Position numbers and translations under genes: made by a program. From Candidatus Lambdaproteobacteria bacterium RIFOXYD2_FULL_50_16 (GTDB taxonomy: Bacteria; SAR324; XYD2-FULL-50-16), in contig MFNE01000001.1 in NCBI GenBank assembly GCA_001783695.1, forward strand, positions 1 to 54,579: a DNA stretch of 54,579 nucleotides. The letters run 5' to 3'. Numbering within the stretch: the stretch's first letter is position 1; every line of letters starts with the position of its first letter. Below the pieces are notes generated by a model. The model did no database searches, was not told the origin of the DNA, and saw nothing but the letters and a program-made list of their open reading frames with translations. Below, piece by piece: positions 7,471 to 15,835 of the stretch.

Positions 7471-9018
7471 ATGGACCCCCAGCGTATTTATATTTTTGAT
7501 ACCACTTTACGCGACGGTGAGCAATCACCAGGTTGCAGCATGAATCAGGAAGAAAAACTGATGATGGCCAAGCAACTCGCTCGCCTCGGGGTGGATTCGA
7601 TCGAGGCTGGGTTTGCCGCCAGTAGCCCTGGGGATTTTCAGTCGGTTCAGATGATTGGCCATGAGCTTAAAGGCCCAAGGGTGGTCTCTTTGTGCCGAGT
7701 GATGGATAATGACATTGACGCCGGGGTGAATGCCCTAAAGGGCAGCCACAATTGGGGAATTCATTGTTTTATTTCCACTAGTGACCTGCATTTAAAAGAA
7801 AAATTGCGGATCGACCGGGCGCAGGCTTTGGCCAAGGCTGTGCGCGCCGTAGAGCGGGCAAAGGCGCATACGGAGAACGTCGAATTTTCTTGCGAAGACG
7901 CCACGCGCTCGGACATTGAGTATTTGATAGAGATTTGCTCGGCTGTGGTTAAGGCCGGGGCAACCATCCTCAACATCCCCGACACCGTAGGCTACACGAC
8001 CCCTTTAGAGATGTACGCTTTATTTAATCGTTTAAAAAACGAGGTTTACCGAGGCGACGAGGTGGTGTTTTCGGCTCACTGCCACAACGATTTGGGGCTA
8101 GCAGTAGCCAACAGCTTGGCGGCCCTTCAAGGCGGCGCCAAACAAATCGAATGCACTATCAACGGGATCGGCGAACGGGCAGGCAATACTAGCCTAGAAG
8201 AGTTGGTAATGGCGTTGCAGGTACGGGGTCAATACTACGGGCTTAAACACCAAGTGGACACCACCCAATTGATCCATTCCTCTAAATTGCTGACCAAGCT
8301 TACCGGCCAGTTGGTGCAGGCAAACAAAGCCATCGTGGGTGACAACGCCTTTGCCCACGAGTCAGGCATTCACCAAGATGGGATGCTAAAAAACCGTCTT
8401 ACCTATGAGATTATGACCCCCGAATCGGTAGGCCTCTCCAAGTCCAACTTGGTGATGGGCAAACACTCCGGTCGGGCGGCCTTGGTCGAACGGGTTAAGG
8501 AATTGGGCTATCAAGTCAACGACGAAGAATTAGCCCGCATTTTTGAGGAATTTAAAAAACTCGCCGACAAAAAGAAGGTGGTTTATGACGAGGACCTGGA
8601 ACTATTGATTGCCGGGGACCGGGTGCAACGTAAGGACCGATACCGATTACTGCGAATCAACGTATTTTCCGGTACAGACGCACCCCCTACCGCAACGGTT
8701 ACCCTAATGCGAGATGAGGAGGAACTGCCTCCCCATTCGGCCTTAGGTGCGGGCCCTATCGATGCAGGGCTTAATTGCATAAAGGAAATTTTGGGTTCAA
8801 CTTGTCGGCTTACCAAGTTTTCGGTGCAGTCGATCACGGGCGGAACGGACGCCCAAGGGATTGTTTCGATTGGCGTTGAGGAAGGGGGTTTGGCCACCTC
8901 AGGTCGTGGCTCAAACACCGACATTTTTATCGCCGCCGCCCATGCGTTTGTGGACGCCTTGAACCGATTGGAGCTTAAAAAAACCAATCAAGCCAAGGCC
9001 TCGGTTGAAACGATTTAA
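7471..9018 (+). CDS. leuA: 2-isopropylmalate synthase
   Basis: Condenses acetyl-CoA with 2-oxoisovalerate, the first committed step of leucine synthesis. The 515 residues carry the full LeuA layout: catalytic barrel with FDTTLRDGEQSPG (residues 9-21), metal-binding His203 and His205 in SAHCHNDLG, the conserved GIGERAGNTSLEE, the linker FAHESGIHQDG, and a complete C-terminal regulatory domain for leucine feedback (about 395-505, ending near the glycine-rich GSNTDIFIAAAHAFVDALN). GGAG lies four bases before the ATG. The gene stands alone between its own promoter and that of lon; no other leu or ilv gene is near. Confidence 0.95.
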   Translation: MDPQRIYIFDTTLRDGEQSPGCSMNQEEKLMMAKQLARLGVDSIEAGFAASSPGDFQSVQMIGHELKGPRVVSLCRVMDNDIDAGVNALKGSHNWGIHCFISTSDLHLKEKLRIDRAQALAKAVRAVERAKAHTENVEFSCEDATRSDIEYLIEICSAVVKAGATILNIPDTVGYTTPLEMYALFNRLKNEVYRGDEVVFSAHCHNDLGLAVANSLAALQGGAKQIECTINGIGERAGNTSLEELVMALQVRGQYYGLKHQVDTTQLIHSSKLLTKLTGQLVQANKAIVGDNAFAHESGIHQDGMLKNRLTYEIMTPESVGLSKSNLVMGKHSGRAALVERVKELGYQVNDEELARIFEEFKKLADKKKVVYDEDLELLIAGDRVQRKDRYRLLRINVFSGTDAPPTATVTLMRDEEELPPHSALGAGPIDAGLNCIKEILGSTCRLTKFSVQSITGGTDAQGIVSIGVEEGGLATSGRGSNTDIFIAAAHAFVDALNRLELKKTNQAKASVETI

Positions 9019-9050
9019 TACCAGTCCCCTTAAAAGGGGATGAGTATTAG

Positions 9051-9079
9051 TTGATCTTTGTTGGTTAAGGCCTTATACT
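9051..9079 (+). promoter_or_regulatory. Predicted promoter of lon
   Basis: TTGATC (9051-9056), an exact 17-base spacer and TATACT (9074-9079), about 40 bases before the lon ATG. It looks like a housekeeping sigma-70 promoter; no sigma-32-like CTTGAA/CCCCAT pair is seen. Confidence 0.65.
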
Positions 9080-9118
9080 TAAAAGCGAATAGTCGCAGCC
9101 AACCCTTTGAGCCTCTAC

Positions 9119-11542
9119 ATGACTGAAAAATCAGAGAATAACATTATCACTCTGCCGATGTTGCCCATGCGTAACATCGTGGTTTTTCCCCATATGACCA
9201 CCCCCTTTTTTATTGGCCGTCAACAGTCTATTGAGGCGCTCGAAGAGGCTTTGGCCGGGGATCGAGAAATATTTGTGGTTGCGCAGAAAGACCCGATGAT
9301 CGAAAAACCGGGCAACGAAGACCTGTACCAGATCGGCACCGTCGGTACGGTTTTGCAGATCATGCGTCTGCCCAACGGCACCATCAAAGCGCTTTTTGAA
9401 GCCAAGGCCCGTGGAAAAAGGCTGAAAGTCGATTTAGAAAGTACCGCTTATTCTGCTGAAGTCGAAAAGCTGGTTTGTCTGCCTGCCCGCGACTTAGAAA
9501 CAGTTGCCTTGGTGCGCTCGGTCAAAGACGAACTTAAAAACTTCCTCAAGCGGGTTACCAAAGGGGTTGATTCGGCAGAAAAGATTCTATCAGGCGACTA
9601 TTCTCCCGGTGAAATGGCCGATCTGATCGCCCCGCTCTTGACCCTAGAGATCCAGCGCCAGCAAGACCTTCTAAACGAACTTAACGACAAAAAACGCTTA
9701 GAGATGGTTTACGCCCGGATGCTTGAAGAAGAAGAGCATAAAAAACTAGAACAAAAGCTTAAGGAACGGGTCCAAGGCCAAATTGGGCGAACCCAAAAAG
9801 AATATTACCTCAACGAACAAATGAAGGCGATTCAAAAGGAGCTTGGCTCTGAAGACGCCAAAGAGGAATTTGAGGAATACGAAGAAAAAGTCCGCACCTC
9901 TGGGATGAACGAAGGGGCTCGCGAAGTGGCGTTAAAGGAGCTTAAAAAGCTCAAACAAATGCCCCCCATGTCTTCGGAAGCCAACATTGTACGCACCTTT
10001 ATCGACTGGTTGGTCACCGTCCCCTGGAAGGTCCAAACCCAAGACAACCTCTCGGTTGAACATTCCCAAGCGATCTTAGATGAGGATCACTATGGTTTAG
10101 ATAAAGTAAAAGAGCGGATTATCGAATACATCGCTGTGGCCAATCTAGTGGGCAATCTAAGGGGCCCCATTATTTGTTTAGTCGGCCCTCCAGGGGTGGG
10201 TAAAACCACCTTGGCCAGGAGTATTGCCCGCGCGTTAGAGCGGAAATTTGTGCGCCTTAGTTTAGGCGGGGTGCGCGACGAGGCCGAGATTCGCGGGCAC
10301 CGGAGGACCTATATTGGTGCCATGCCTGGAAAGATAATTCAGTCGATGAAGAAGGCTAAGACCAACAATCCGGTGATGCTCTTAGACGAGATCGACAAGA
10401 TGGGTCAAAGCCATATGGGAGACCCGGCCTCGGCGCTTTTAGAGGTCTTAGACCCAGAACAAAACAAAGAGTTTATGGATCATTACCTTGAGGTCGAATA
10501 CGACCTGTCCAAGGTTATGTTTATCTGCACCGCCAACAACAAGGCCGACATTCCCGCCCCCATGGTGGACCGCCTAGAGATCATCGACCTCTCCGGTTAT
10601 TCGGAGGTAGAGAAGGAAAAAATCGCCGAGCGCTATTTGGTCCCTCGCCAAAAGGAAGAAAACGGGCTCGCCGATAAACCGGTACTGATTCCTAAAGAAG
10701 GGGTTTTAGAAATAATCCGCTATTACACCCGCGAGGCTGGGGTGAGAAGCTTAGAGCGGTTAATCGCCAAGGTCTGCCGCAAAGCGGTCACCGAAATTGT
10801 CAAAGTACAATCAGGGGAACTAATCGAAGTCACCCCGACTAAGGTAAACGAGTACCTAGGGATTCGCAAATACGACGACGACCATATCGACAAAAACAAC
10901 GAGGTCGGGATTGTTAATGGCCTTGCCTGGACCTCGGTGGGGGGGGAGATGTTAACCATTGAGGTTAACGTGATGAAAGGCACAGGTAAAATTCAATTAA
11001 CCGGCAAGTTGGGCGAGGTAATGAAAGAGTCCGCCCAAGCGGCCCTTAGCTTTATCCGCTCTAACGCCAATTCTTTGGGTATTTACGCCAAGGTTTTCGC
11101 TGACTTGGACATTCACGTCCACGTTCCCGAAGGGGCTACCCCTAAAGACGGACCTTCGGCAGGGGTCGCTATTACGACTGCTTTGGTATCTGCTTTGACA
11201 GGCATACCCATTAAGAAAACGGTGGCCATGACGGGCGAGATTACCTTACGAGGCAAGATCTTGCCGATTGGGGGCCTTAAAGAAAAACTCTTGGCGGCCA
11301 AGCGTAATCGATTGGAGATGGTGCTGATTCCCCTTGAAAACGAAAAGGACCTGTCTGAGATCGACAAAGAGATCACCGAAGGCATTGAGGTTAAGCCGCT
11401 GCGCCATGTGCGCGAGGTGCTTCGGCTCGCCTTAGAGCGTGAGCCCCAGACAGTCGATGAACAAGACTTGGTTAGCAGTGTGGTGCCACCTTTGGCAGCC
11501 AGTGACGGCTTTGGTGTTGAAATCCCGGCAAGCCATCATTAA
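9119..11542 (+). CDS. lon: ATP-dependent protease Lon
   Basis: A cytoplasmic AAA+ serine protease that degrades misfolded and regulatory proteins. The start at ATG 9119 gives 807 residues; an in-frame TTG at 9107 is possible but has no ribosome-binding site. The LON substrate-binding domain covers about 10-200, followed by a coiled coil, Walker A GPPGVGKTT at 356-364, Walker B MLLDEIDKM, and the protease domain with catalytic Ser680 in KDGPSAG and Lys723 in GLKEKLLAAK, essentially the same numbers as in E. coli. The C-terminal tail after about 775 is low-complexity. The end of the gene overlaps the probable start of miaA. Confidence 0.95.
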   Translation: MTEKSENNIITLPMLPMRNIVVFPHMTTPFFIGRQQSIEALEEALAGDREIFVVAQKDPMIEKPGNEDLYQIGTVGTVLQIMRLPNGTIKALFEAKARGKRLKVDLESTAYSAEVEKLVCLPARDLETVALVRSVKDELKNFLKRVTKGVDSAEKILSGDYSPGEMADLIAPLLTLEIQRQQDLLNELNDKKRLEMVYARMLEEEEHKKLEQKLKERVQGQIGRTQKEYYLNEQMKAIQKELGSEDAKEEFEEYEEKVRTSGMNEGAREVALKELKKLKQMPPMSSEANIVRTFIDWLVTVPWKVQTQDNLSVEHSQAILDEDHYGLDKVKERIIEYIAVANLVGNLRGPIICLVGPPGVGKTTLARSIARALERKFVRLSLGGVRDEAEIRGHRRTYIGAMPGKIIQSMKKAKTNNPVMLLDEIDKMGQSHMGDPASALLEVLDPEQNKEFMDHYLEVEYDLSKVMFICTANNKADIPAPMVDRLEIIDLSGYSEVEKEKIAERYLVPRQKEENGLADKPVLIPKEGVLEIIRYYTREAGVRSLERLIAKVCRKAVTEIVKVQSGELIEVTPTKVNEYLGIRKYDDDHIDKNNEVGIVNGLAWTSVGGEMLTIEVNVMKGTGKIQLTGKLGEVMKESAQAALSFIRSNANSLGIYAKVFADLDIHVHVPEGATPKDGPSAGVAITTALVSALTGIPIKKTVAMTGEITLRGKILPIGGLKEKLLAAKRNRLEMVLIPLENEKDLSEIDKEITEGIEVKPLRHVREVLRLALEREPQTVDEQDLVSSVVPPLAASDGFGVEIPASHH

Positions 11543-12446
11543 ACTGCCCGTTTTACTGGCGATATTAGGCCCCACTGCGAGCGGCAAAACCACCTTGGGG
11601 TTAGAGGTGGCCCAGGCCTTAGGGGCAGAGATTATTTCTGCCGACTCCATGCAAATTTACCGGGGCATGGACATTGGCACAGCCAAGCCTAGTCGGGCAG
11701 AGCGGGCCTTGGTGCCCCATCATTTGATCGATATTTTAAACCCCGATCAGCCTTACAACGTGGGCCAGTTTGTCACCCTGGCCCGGTCCGCTTTCGCAGA
11801 GCTTGAGTTAAAGAAAAAGCCCGCTTTGGTTCTTGGGGGTACGCACCTCTATATTAAAACCTTGACCGCTGGCCTGCCCCCTGCCCCTGCCGCCCCACCA
11901 GAACTCAAGGCCGACCTTTACCAACGTTTAACCCAAACCGGGGTGGCCCCTTTGTATGAAGAATTAAAACGCCTAGACCCCCAAGTCGCCGAGCGCCTGC
12001 ACCCCAATGACCAAGCGAGGGTGACAAGGGCGCTTGAGGTGTTTTTAGCCTTTGGCCGCTCGATCGACAGTTATCCCCGCTGCGCACCTGCCTACCGAAC
12101 TTTTTTTATTGGGATTGAGTGGCCTCGCGAGGAGCTTTATCAAAGAATAAATCAACGAGCCATAGAAATGGTTGAGTCAGGATTAGTCGCCGAGACCGAA
12201 TCCTTACTTAACGCCGGGTATAAGCCCGAATTGCCCGCCATGGGAGCGATTGGATATAAACAAGCGGTCGAATATTTAAAGGGCCAAATTTCCAAAGAAC
12301 AGATGATTGTTGAGCTTCAAACCCAAACCCGCCGCTATGCTAAAAAGCAACTCACTTGGTGTAAAAGTTTAGAAAATATCCATTGGGTGCCCCCAGGCCC
12401 ACTCCAACCTGAACTACTAACCCAAATCCAGAAATTTTATGAGTAA
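11514..12446 (+). CDS. miaA: tRNA dimethylallyltransferase
   Basis: Transfers a dimethylallyl group to N6 of A37 in tRNAs that read codons starting with U. Key motifs are the P-loop GPTASGKTT, DSMQIYRGMDIGTAKP and PHHLIDILNPDQPYNVGQF, the substrate loop LVLGGTHLYIK, and the C-terminal AMGAIGYKQAVEYL plus TRRYAKKQLTW. The start is uncertain because the frame runs back into lon and has no ATG; GTG at 11514 or TTG at 11517, inside the lon end, give about 310 residues, matching the family (E. coli 316). It overlaps lon by about 29 bases and the next gene by 8, so lon, miaA and the GGQ gene probably share a transcript. Confidence 0.92.
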   Translation: MLKSRQAIIKLPVLLAILGPTASGKTTLGLEVAQALGAEIISADSMQIYRGMDIGTAKPSRAERALVPHHLIDILNPDQPYNVGQFVTLARSAFAELELKKKPALVLGGTHLYIKTLTAGLPPAPAAPPELKADLYQRLTQTGVAPLYEELKRLDPQVAERLHPNDQARVTRALEVFLAFGRSIDSYPRCAPAYRTFFIGIEWPREELYQRINQRAIEMVESGLVAETESLLNAGYKPELPAMGAIGYKQAVEYLKGQISKEQMIVELQTQTRRYAKKQLTWCKSLENIHWVPPGPLQPELLTQIQKFYE

Positions 12447-13008
12447 GCGCGCCCTTTACAACCCAGACAACTGGTTGGTTTATCTTCGTATGCCCGATAC
12501 AGCCCTATTAAAATTAGCCGAGGAAAGCCGTTACAAATCTACCGGCAAGGGGGGGCAGAAAAAAAATAAAACCGAAAATGCGGTTCGCCTAACCTTAGGA
12601 GACCTCTTGGTTACCGAGAGCGGGACCCGTTCCCAGGCGACTAACCGCTTGGGCGCTCTGAAAAAATTGAGACTGGCGATTGCGTTAGACTTAACAAAAG
12701 GCAGCGAGTTTAGGACCTTGATGAGTAGCCCACCTGAAGAGATTGTTCCTTATCTAGGAACTGCCGAATTAAGGATCAACCCAAAAAATCCAGTTTACTC
12801 GATCTATATCGGTTATTTAATGGACCGATATGGGGCTCATTTCGGTGAGTTGGCTCCCTTAGCTAAGGAGCTTGGTTATTCTAGGACCCAGTTGACCCGT
12901 TTTATTGAGCGCACCCCTAGTTTAATCGGAAAGCTAGGTGAACTGGCGGGATACATAGAAACTCTGCGTTTTTTAAAAGGTTCCGTTCCCGTCGAGCCTG
13001 AGCAATAA
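12439..13008 (+). CDS. Small GGQ (class I release-factor-like) protein
   Basis: Contains a peptidyl-tRNA hydrolysis domain like that of bacterial release factors: the motif KSTGKGGQKKNKTENAVRL places GGQ at residues 38-40, and ESGTRSQATNRLGALKKLRL follows as in RF1/RF2. The stop-codon recognition domains of RF1/RF2 are missing, so at 189 residues it is closer in architecture to ribosome-rescue factors of the ArfB or PrfH kind. Unlike ArfB it lacks an obvious Lys/Arg-rich tail; instead residues 100-189 form a mixed or helical domain (from EEIVPYLGTAELRIN to AGYIETLRFLKG) that I do not recognise. It overlaps miaA by 8 bases. No rtcB-like gene, the usual partner of prfH, is nearby. Confidence 0.8.
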   Translation: MSKRALYNPDNWLVYLRMPDTALLKLAEESRYKSTGKGGQKKNKTENAVRLTLGDLLVTESGTRSQATNRLGALKKLRLAIALDLTKGSEFRTLMSSPPEEIVPYLGTAELRINPKNPVYSIYIGYLMDRYGAHFGELAPLAKELGYSRTQLTRFIERTPSLIGKLGELAGYIETLRFLKGSVPVEPEQ

Positions 13009-13091
13009 GAATAAAAAATTCTTGCCTAAAAAGCCCAGTCGTGGCAGTTCCTGAAACATTCGTTCCCTGTCTGTTTTTCAAAGAGAAGGTC

Positions 13092-13964
13092 TTGAAAACT
13101 CAAAAAATAACCAACCGAATCCTTATCGCCGACGACGAGCGGAGCGTTCGAGTCCTGCTAACCCAGTTTCTGGCAAAGCGTGGATACGAACTTTTCGAAG
13201 CCGCCGACGGCTATGAAACCATAGAAAAGGTAGATGAACATCTCCCCAACATTCTGCTTTTAGACCGCAACATGCCGGGGCAAGATGGGCTTGAAGTCTG
13301 CCGGGAATTGCGCCAAGGTTCGCACCATCCTTTGCTTTACATAGTGCTATTTTCTGCCCACCAAGGGGCCGAAGAGATTGAAAAAGGACGCCAGGTCGGT
13401 GCCGATGCCTATCTGACCAAGCCCTGCGACCTAACCCTACTCCTAGAAACCATTGAAGAGGGGTTTAAATCACTAGAAGAAAAAAGTAGGGCCTCGCTTG
13501 ATCCCCTGACAAATCTCTTTAATCAGAACCACTTCGGGGTAACTTTGGAGCGTTTGGCGGCCCGAATCAACGCCGGAACCGACGATCCCTGTACGGTCTT
13601 GATGCTAGACCTAGATCACTTCAAAGACGTAATCGAAACCTTTGGCGAAGAGCTGGCCGAGGTCGCTTTAAAGACCTACTCCCAACTATTGGGCGAGGTC
13701 ACCCGGAAATACGACCTACCCTGCCGCTGGGAAGCAGATCGTTTTATGATGTTGCTGCCCGAAACCGATTTGGACGCAGCCGAAATGATTGCCCTACGGA
13801 TCCAAAAACAAACCGACGAGTTGGAGGTCGAAGGGGGGCTAAAGTTATCTGTAACCATCGGAATCGCCCGATTCAAACAAGACTCTTCCGAATTGGTGGA
13901 GCGAGTGAAGCGAGCCTTGGACGCCGCAAAATCCGAAGGTAGAGGCGGGTTAAAAATCCTCTGA
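13092..13964 (+). CDS. Response regulator with receiver and degenerate GGDEF domains
   Basis: Counted from the TTG at 13092, the receiver domain (about 8-125) has the acidic pair Asp14/Asp15, phosphoacceptor Asp58 in LLLDRNMPG, Ser88 and Lys110 in LTKP, so it should be phosphorylatable. The second domain (about 133-290) has the usual entry DPLTNLFNQNHF and LDLDHFK, but the signature loop reads RWEADRF, with Glu214-Ala-Asp-Arg217-Phe where active cyclases have Gly-Gly-Asp/Glu-Glu-Phe. Diguanylate cyclase activity is therefore unlikely; a c-di-GMP or GTP sensing or protein-interaction role is more plausible. The frame opens at a GTG at 13041 but neither start has an ideal ribosome-binding site. 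No histidine kinase gene is adjacent. Confidence 0.85.
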   Translation: MKTQKITNRILIADDERSVRVLLTQFLAKRGYELFEAADGYETIEKVDEHLPNILLLDRNMPGQDGLEVCRELRQGSHHPLLYIVLFSAHQGAEEIEKGRQVGADAYLTKPCDLTLLLETIEEGFKSLEEKSRASLDPLTNLFNQNHFGVTLERLAARINAGTDDPCTVLMLDLDHFKDVIETFGEELAEVALKTYSQLLGEVTRKYDLPCRWEADRFMMLLPETDLDAAEMIALRIQKQTDELEVEGGLKLSVTIGIARFKQDSSELVERVKRALDAAKSEGRGGLKIL

Positions 13965-14038
13965 TCCATCTGTCTCGAACCCTTGCTCTAGCGCAAAAAA
14001 GGGAATAACCTGTCTAATTATATCCCAGAGACCGGTTT

Positions 14039-15835
14039 ATGAAAAAGATTGCCCTTTTTTTAGGTGTTTTGTTTGCCAGTGCTGGCGGGCTATGGGCCTT
14101 TAAGCAGCCTGATCTGGACAAGCTTTTGGCGTCAAAGGTCTGCAACAATTGTGATCTGACCAACGCCGCCATGCAAAACGCCGAGCTGGCTGGCGCAAAT
14201 ATGCGCGGAAGTAATCTAAGTCGGGCCAACCTGATGGGCGCCGACCTTACCAACGCCGACCTAACCGAGGTAAATTACACCCAAACCTACTTCGAAAACG
14301 CCACCTGGCCCAACGGGGAAAAGTGTAAAAAGGGCAGTTTCGGCAAATGTATTACCCTCAATCTGGAGCGAATTTCCAACCAAAAGAACTGTAAAGATTG
14401 CGCTATGCCATACGCATGGCTAGAAGAGGCCTATTTGCAAGGGGCTTTTTTAAAGGGCAGTGACTTTAAAGGTTCCAATCTGCACAAAGCGGTTTTAGTT
14501 AACGCCAACCTTGAGGAGGTTAACTTCACCGAGGCGAACCTGACCAAAGCCAACCTTACTGGTGCCGAGATCAACAAAATCAACATGAATCACGTCAAGC
14601 TTGAAGACGCGATCTGGATCAATGGGGAGAAATGTTTGGCCGGTTCAACAGGTATGTGCCTTACCCAGGCTTGGTTCGACCTGCTTTCTAAAAAAACCTG
14701 CGACGGCTGCGTTTTGATCCGCATCCAAAAACCAGCACTCGATTTGCAGAGCGCCAAGATCAAAGACAGTAACTTCAAGGGGGGGGCCTTTCCAGGGACC
14801 AATTTTGCCAAAGCCGAATTGATCAACTCCGACTTTTCTGGCTCAGACTTAACTGACAGCAATTTTGAAGGCAGTAAACTTAAAAAAACCCGCTTCGCTA
14901 AGGTCAAGTTTGGCAAAACCAATTTCCAGCACGCCAACCTGGAAGAGGTGCGCATCGAAGGGGCTAGTTTAGCTGAATCCAATTTCACAGAAGCTAATTT
15001 TCAACAAGCAGAAATTACGGATTCAGACCTTTCCAAGGGGATTTTTACCAAGGTTGCCTTTAAAGACACCGACTTTTCTAATTCAAATCTAAACCTTTCG
15101 GTGTTCGAAGAGGTCGATTTTGCCAATGTCCGCTTAACCGGAGCAACCTGGATTAACGGGCTAAAGTGTCTGGCTGGGAGCCAGGGGTTTTGTATCACTA
15201 AAAATGTTCAACAAACCTCTGGGCAAAAAACCTGCGCCAAATGCAGTCTGCCCTATGCAAACCTGTCGGCGATTAACCTAGAAAAGGTTGAACTTGCGGA
15301 GTCTTATTTATATCGGGCAAATTTAAGCCGAAGCAACCTGACCGGGGCACGTTTGGACAACGCGGATCTTACCCAAGCCAACCTAGTCAACGCCGACCTC
15401 TCCTTTACCAGCCTAGAGGGTGCCGATTTTTCTGGAGCGTTGTGGCCTGATGGGGTGGTATGCGCGCCTGGCTCCAAGAGTCGCTGTTTAACTGAAACCA
15501 TCACTAAACTGTTTGCAGAAAAAAAGTGCAAAGCTTGTAGTCTGCCTTATGCCAATTTTTCGGGTACCTCTTTAGCTTGGTTCAACTTAAACGGATCTAG
15601 TTTAATCGGGGCGAACCTGACCAAGGCCAACCTGACCGGGGTCTTTTTGGAAAACGTCAACCTAACCAAAGCCAACCTAGAAGGGGCCACCCTGGTATCA
15701 GCCGACCTCACTGGGGCTAGTTTAGAAGGGGCTAATTTAAAAAACGCCGATCTTTCTGGCGCTACCTGGACAAACGGGCGCGTATGTCGCCCTGGCTCTT
15801 TGGGCGAATGCAAACTGCTCGGAGCCCCCAACTGA
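14039..15835 (+). CDS. Exported five-module pentapeptide-repeat protein with Cys brackets
   Basis: A 598-residue protein with a signal peptide (about residues 1-20, cleavage after GLWA), so it acts outside the cytoplasm. The rest is pentapeptide repeats (A[D/N]LXX type), which fold as a right-handed square beta-helix. They are grouped into five modules, each opening with CxxC (Cys at 35/38, 118/121, 221/224, 399/402, 497/500) and closing with a cap of the form W-x-N/D-G-x-x-C-x-x-G-S (closing Cys 96/104, 199/207, 377/385, 475/483, 583/591). CxxC to first cap Cys spans 61, 81, 156, 76 and 86 residues, all one more than a multiple of five, and the next module always begins 22 residues after the cap Cys. 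Cys pairs may form disulfides or bind metal. Function unknown. Confidence 0.9.
   Translation: MKKIALFLGVLFASAGGLWAFKQPDLDKLLASKVCNNCDLTNAAMQNAELAGANMRGSNLSRANLMGADLTNADLTEVNYTQTYFENATWPNGEKCKKGSFGKCITLNLERISNQKNCKDCAMPYAWLEEAYLQGAFLKGSDFKGSNLHKAVLVNANLEEVNFTEANLTKANLTGAEINKINMNHVKLEDAIWINGEKCLAGSTGMCLTQAWFDLLSKKTCDGCVLIRIQKPALDLQSAKIKDSNFKGGAFPGTNFAKAELINSDFSGSDLTDSNFEGSKLKKTRFAKVKFGKTNFQHANLEEVRIEGASLAESNFTEANFQQAEITDSDLSKGIFTKVAFKDTDFSNSNLNLSVFEEVDFANVRLTGATWINGLKCLAGSQGFCITKNVQQTSGQKTCAKCSLPYANLSAINLEKVELAESYLYRANLSRSNLTGARLDNADLTQANLVNADLSFTSLEGADFSGALWPDGVVCAPGSKSRCLTETITKLFAEKKCKACSLPYANFSGTSLAWFNLNGSSLIGANLTKANLTGVFLENVNLTKANLEGATLVSADLTGASLEGANLKNADLSGATWTNGRVCRPGSLGECKLLGAPN

Noticed and set aside
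9025-9040. TCCCCTTAAAAGGGGA hairpin after leuA as a terminator
   Set aside because: Only six base pairs, no T run after it, and it lies directly before the lon promoter. May weaken read-through but is not a clear terminator.
14039-15835. Repeat periodicity suggestive of a CRISPR or tandem array
   Set aside because: The period is 15 bases (five codons) inside one long reading frame with varied sequence, typical of protein repeats; no constant repeat/spacer structure.
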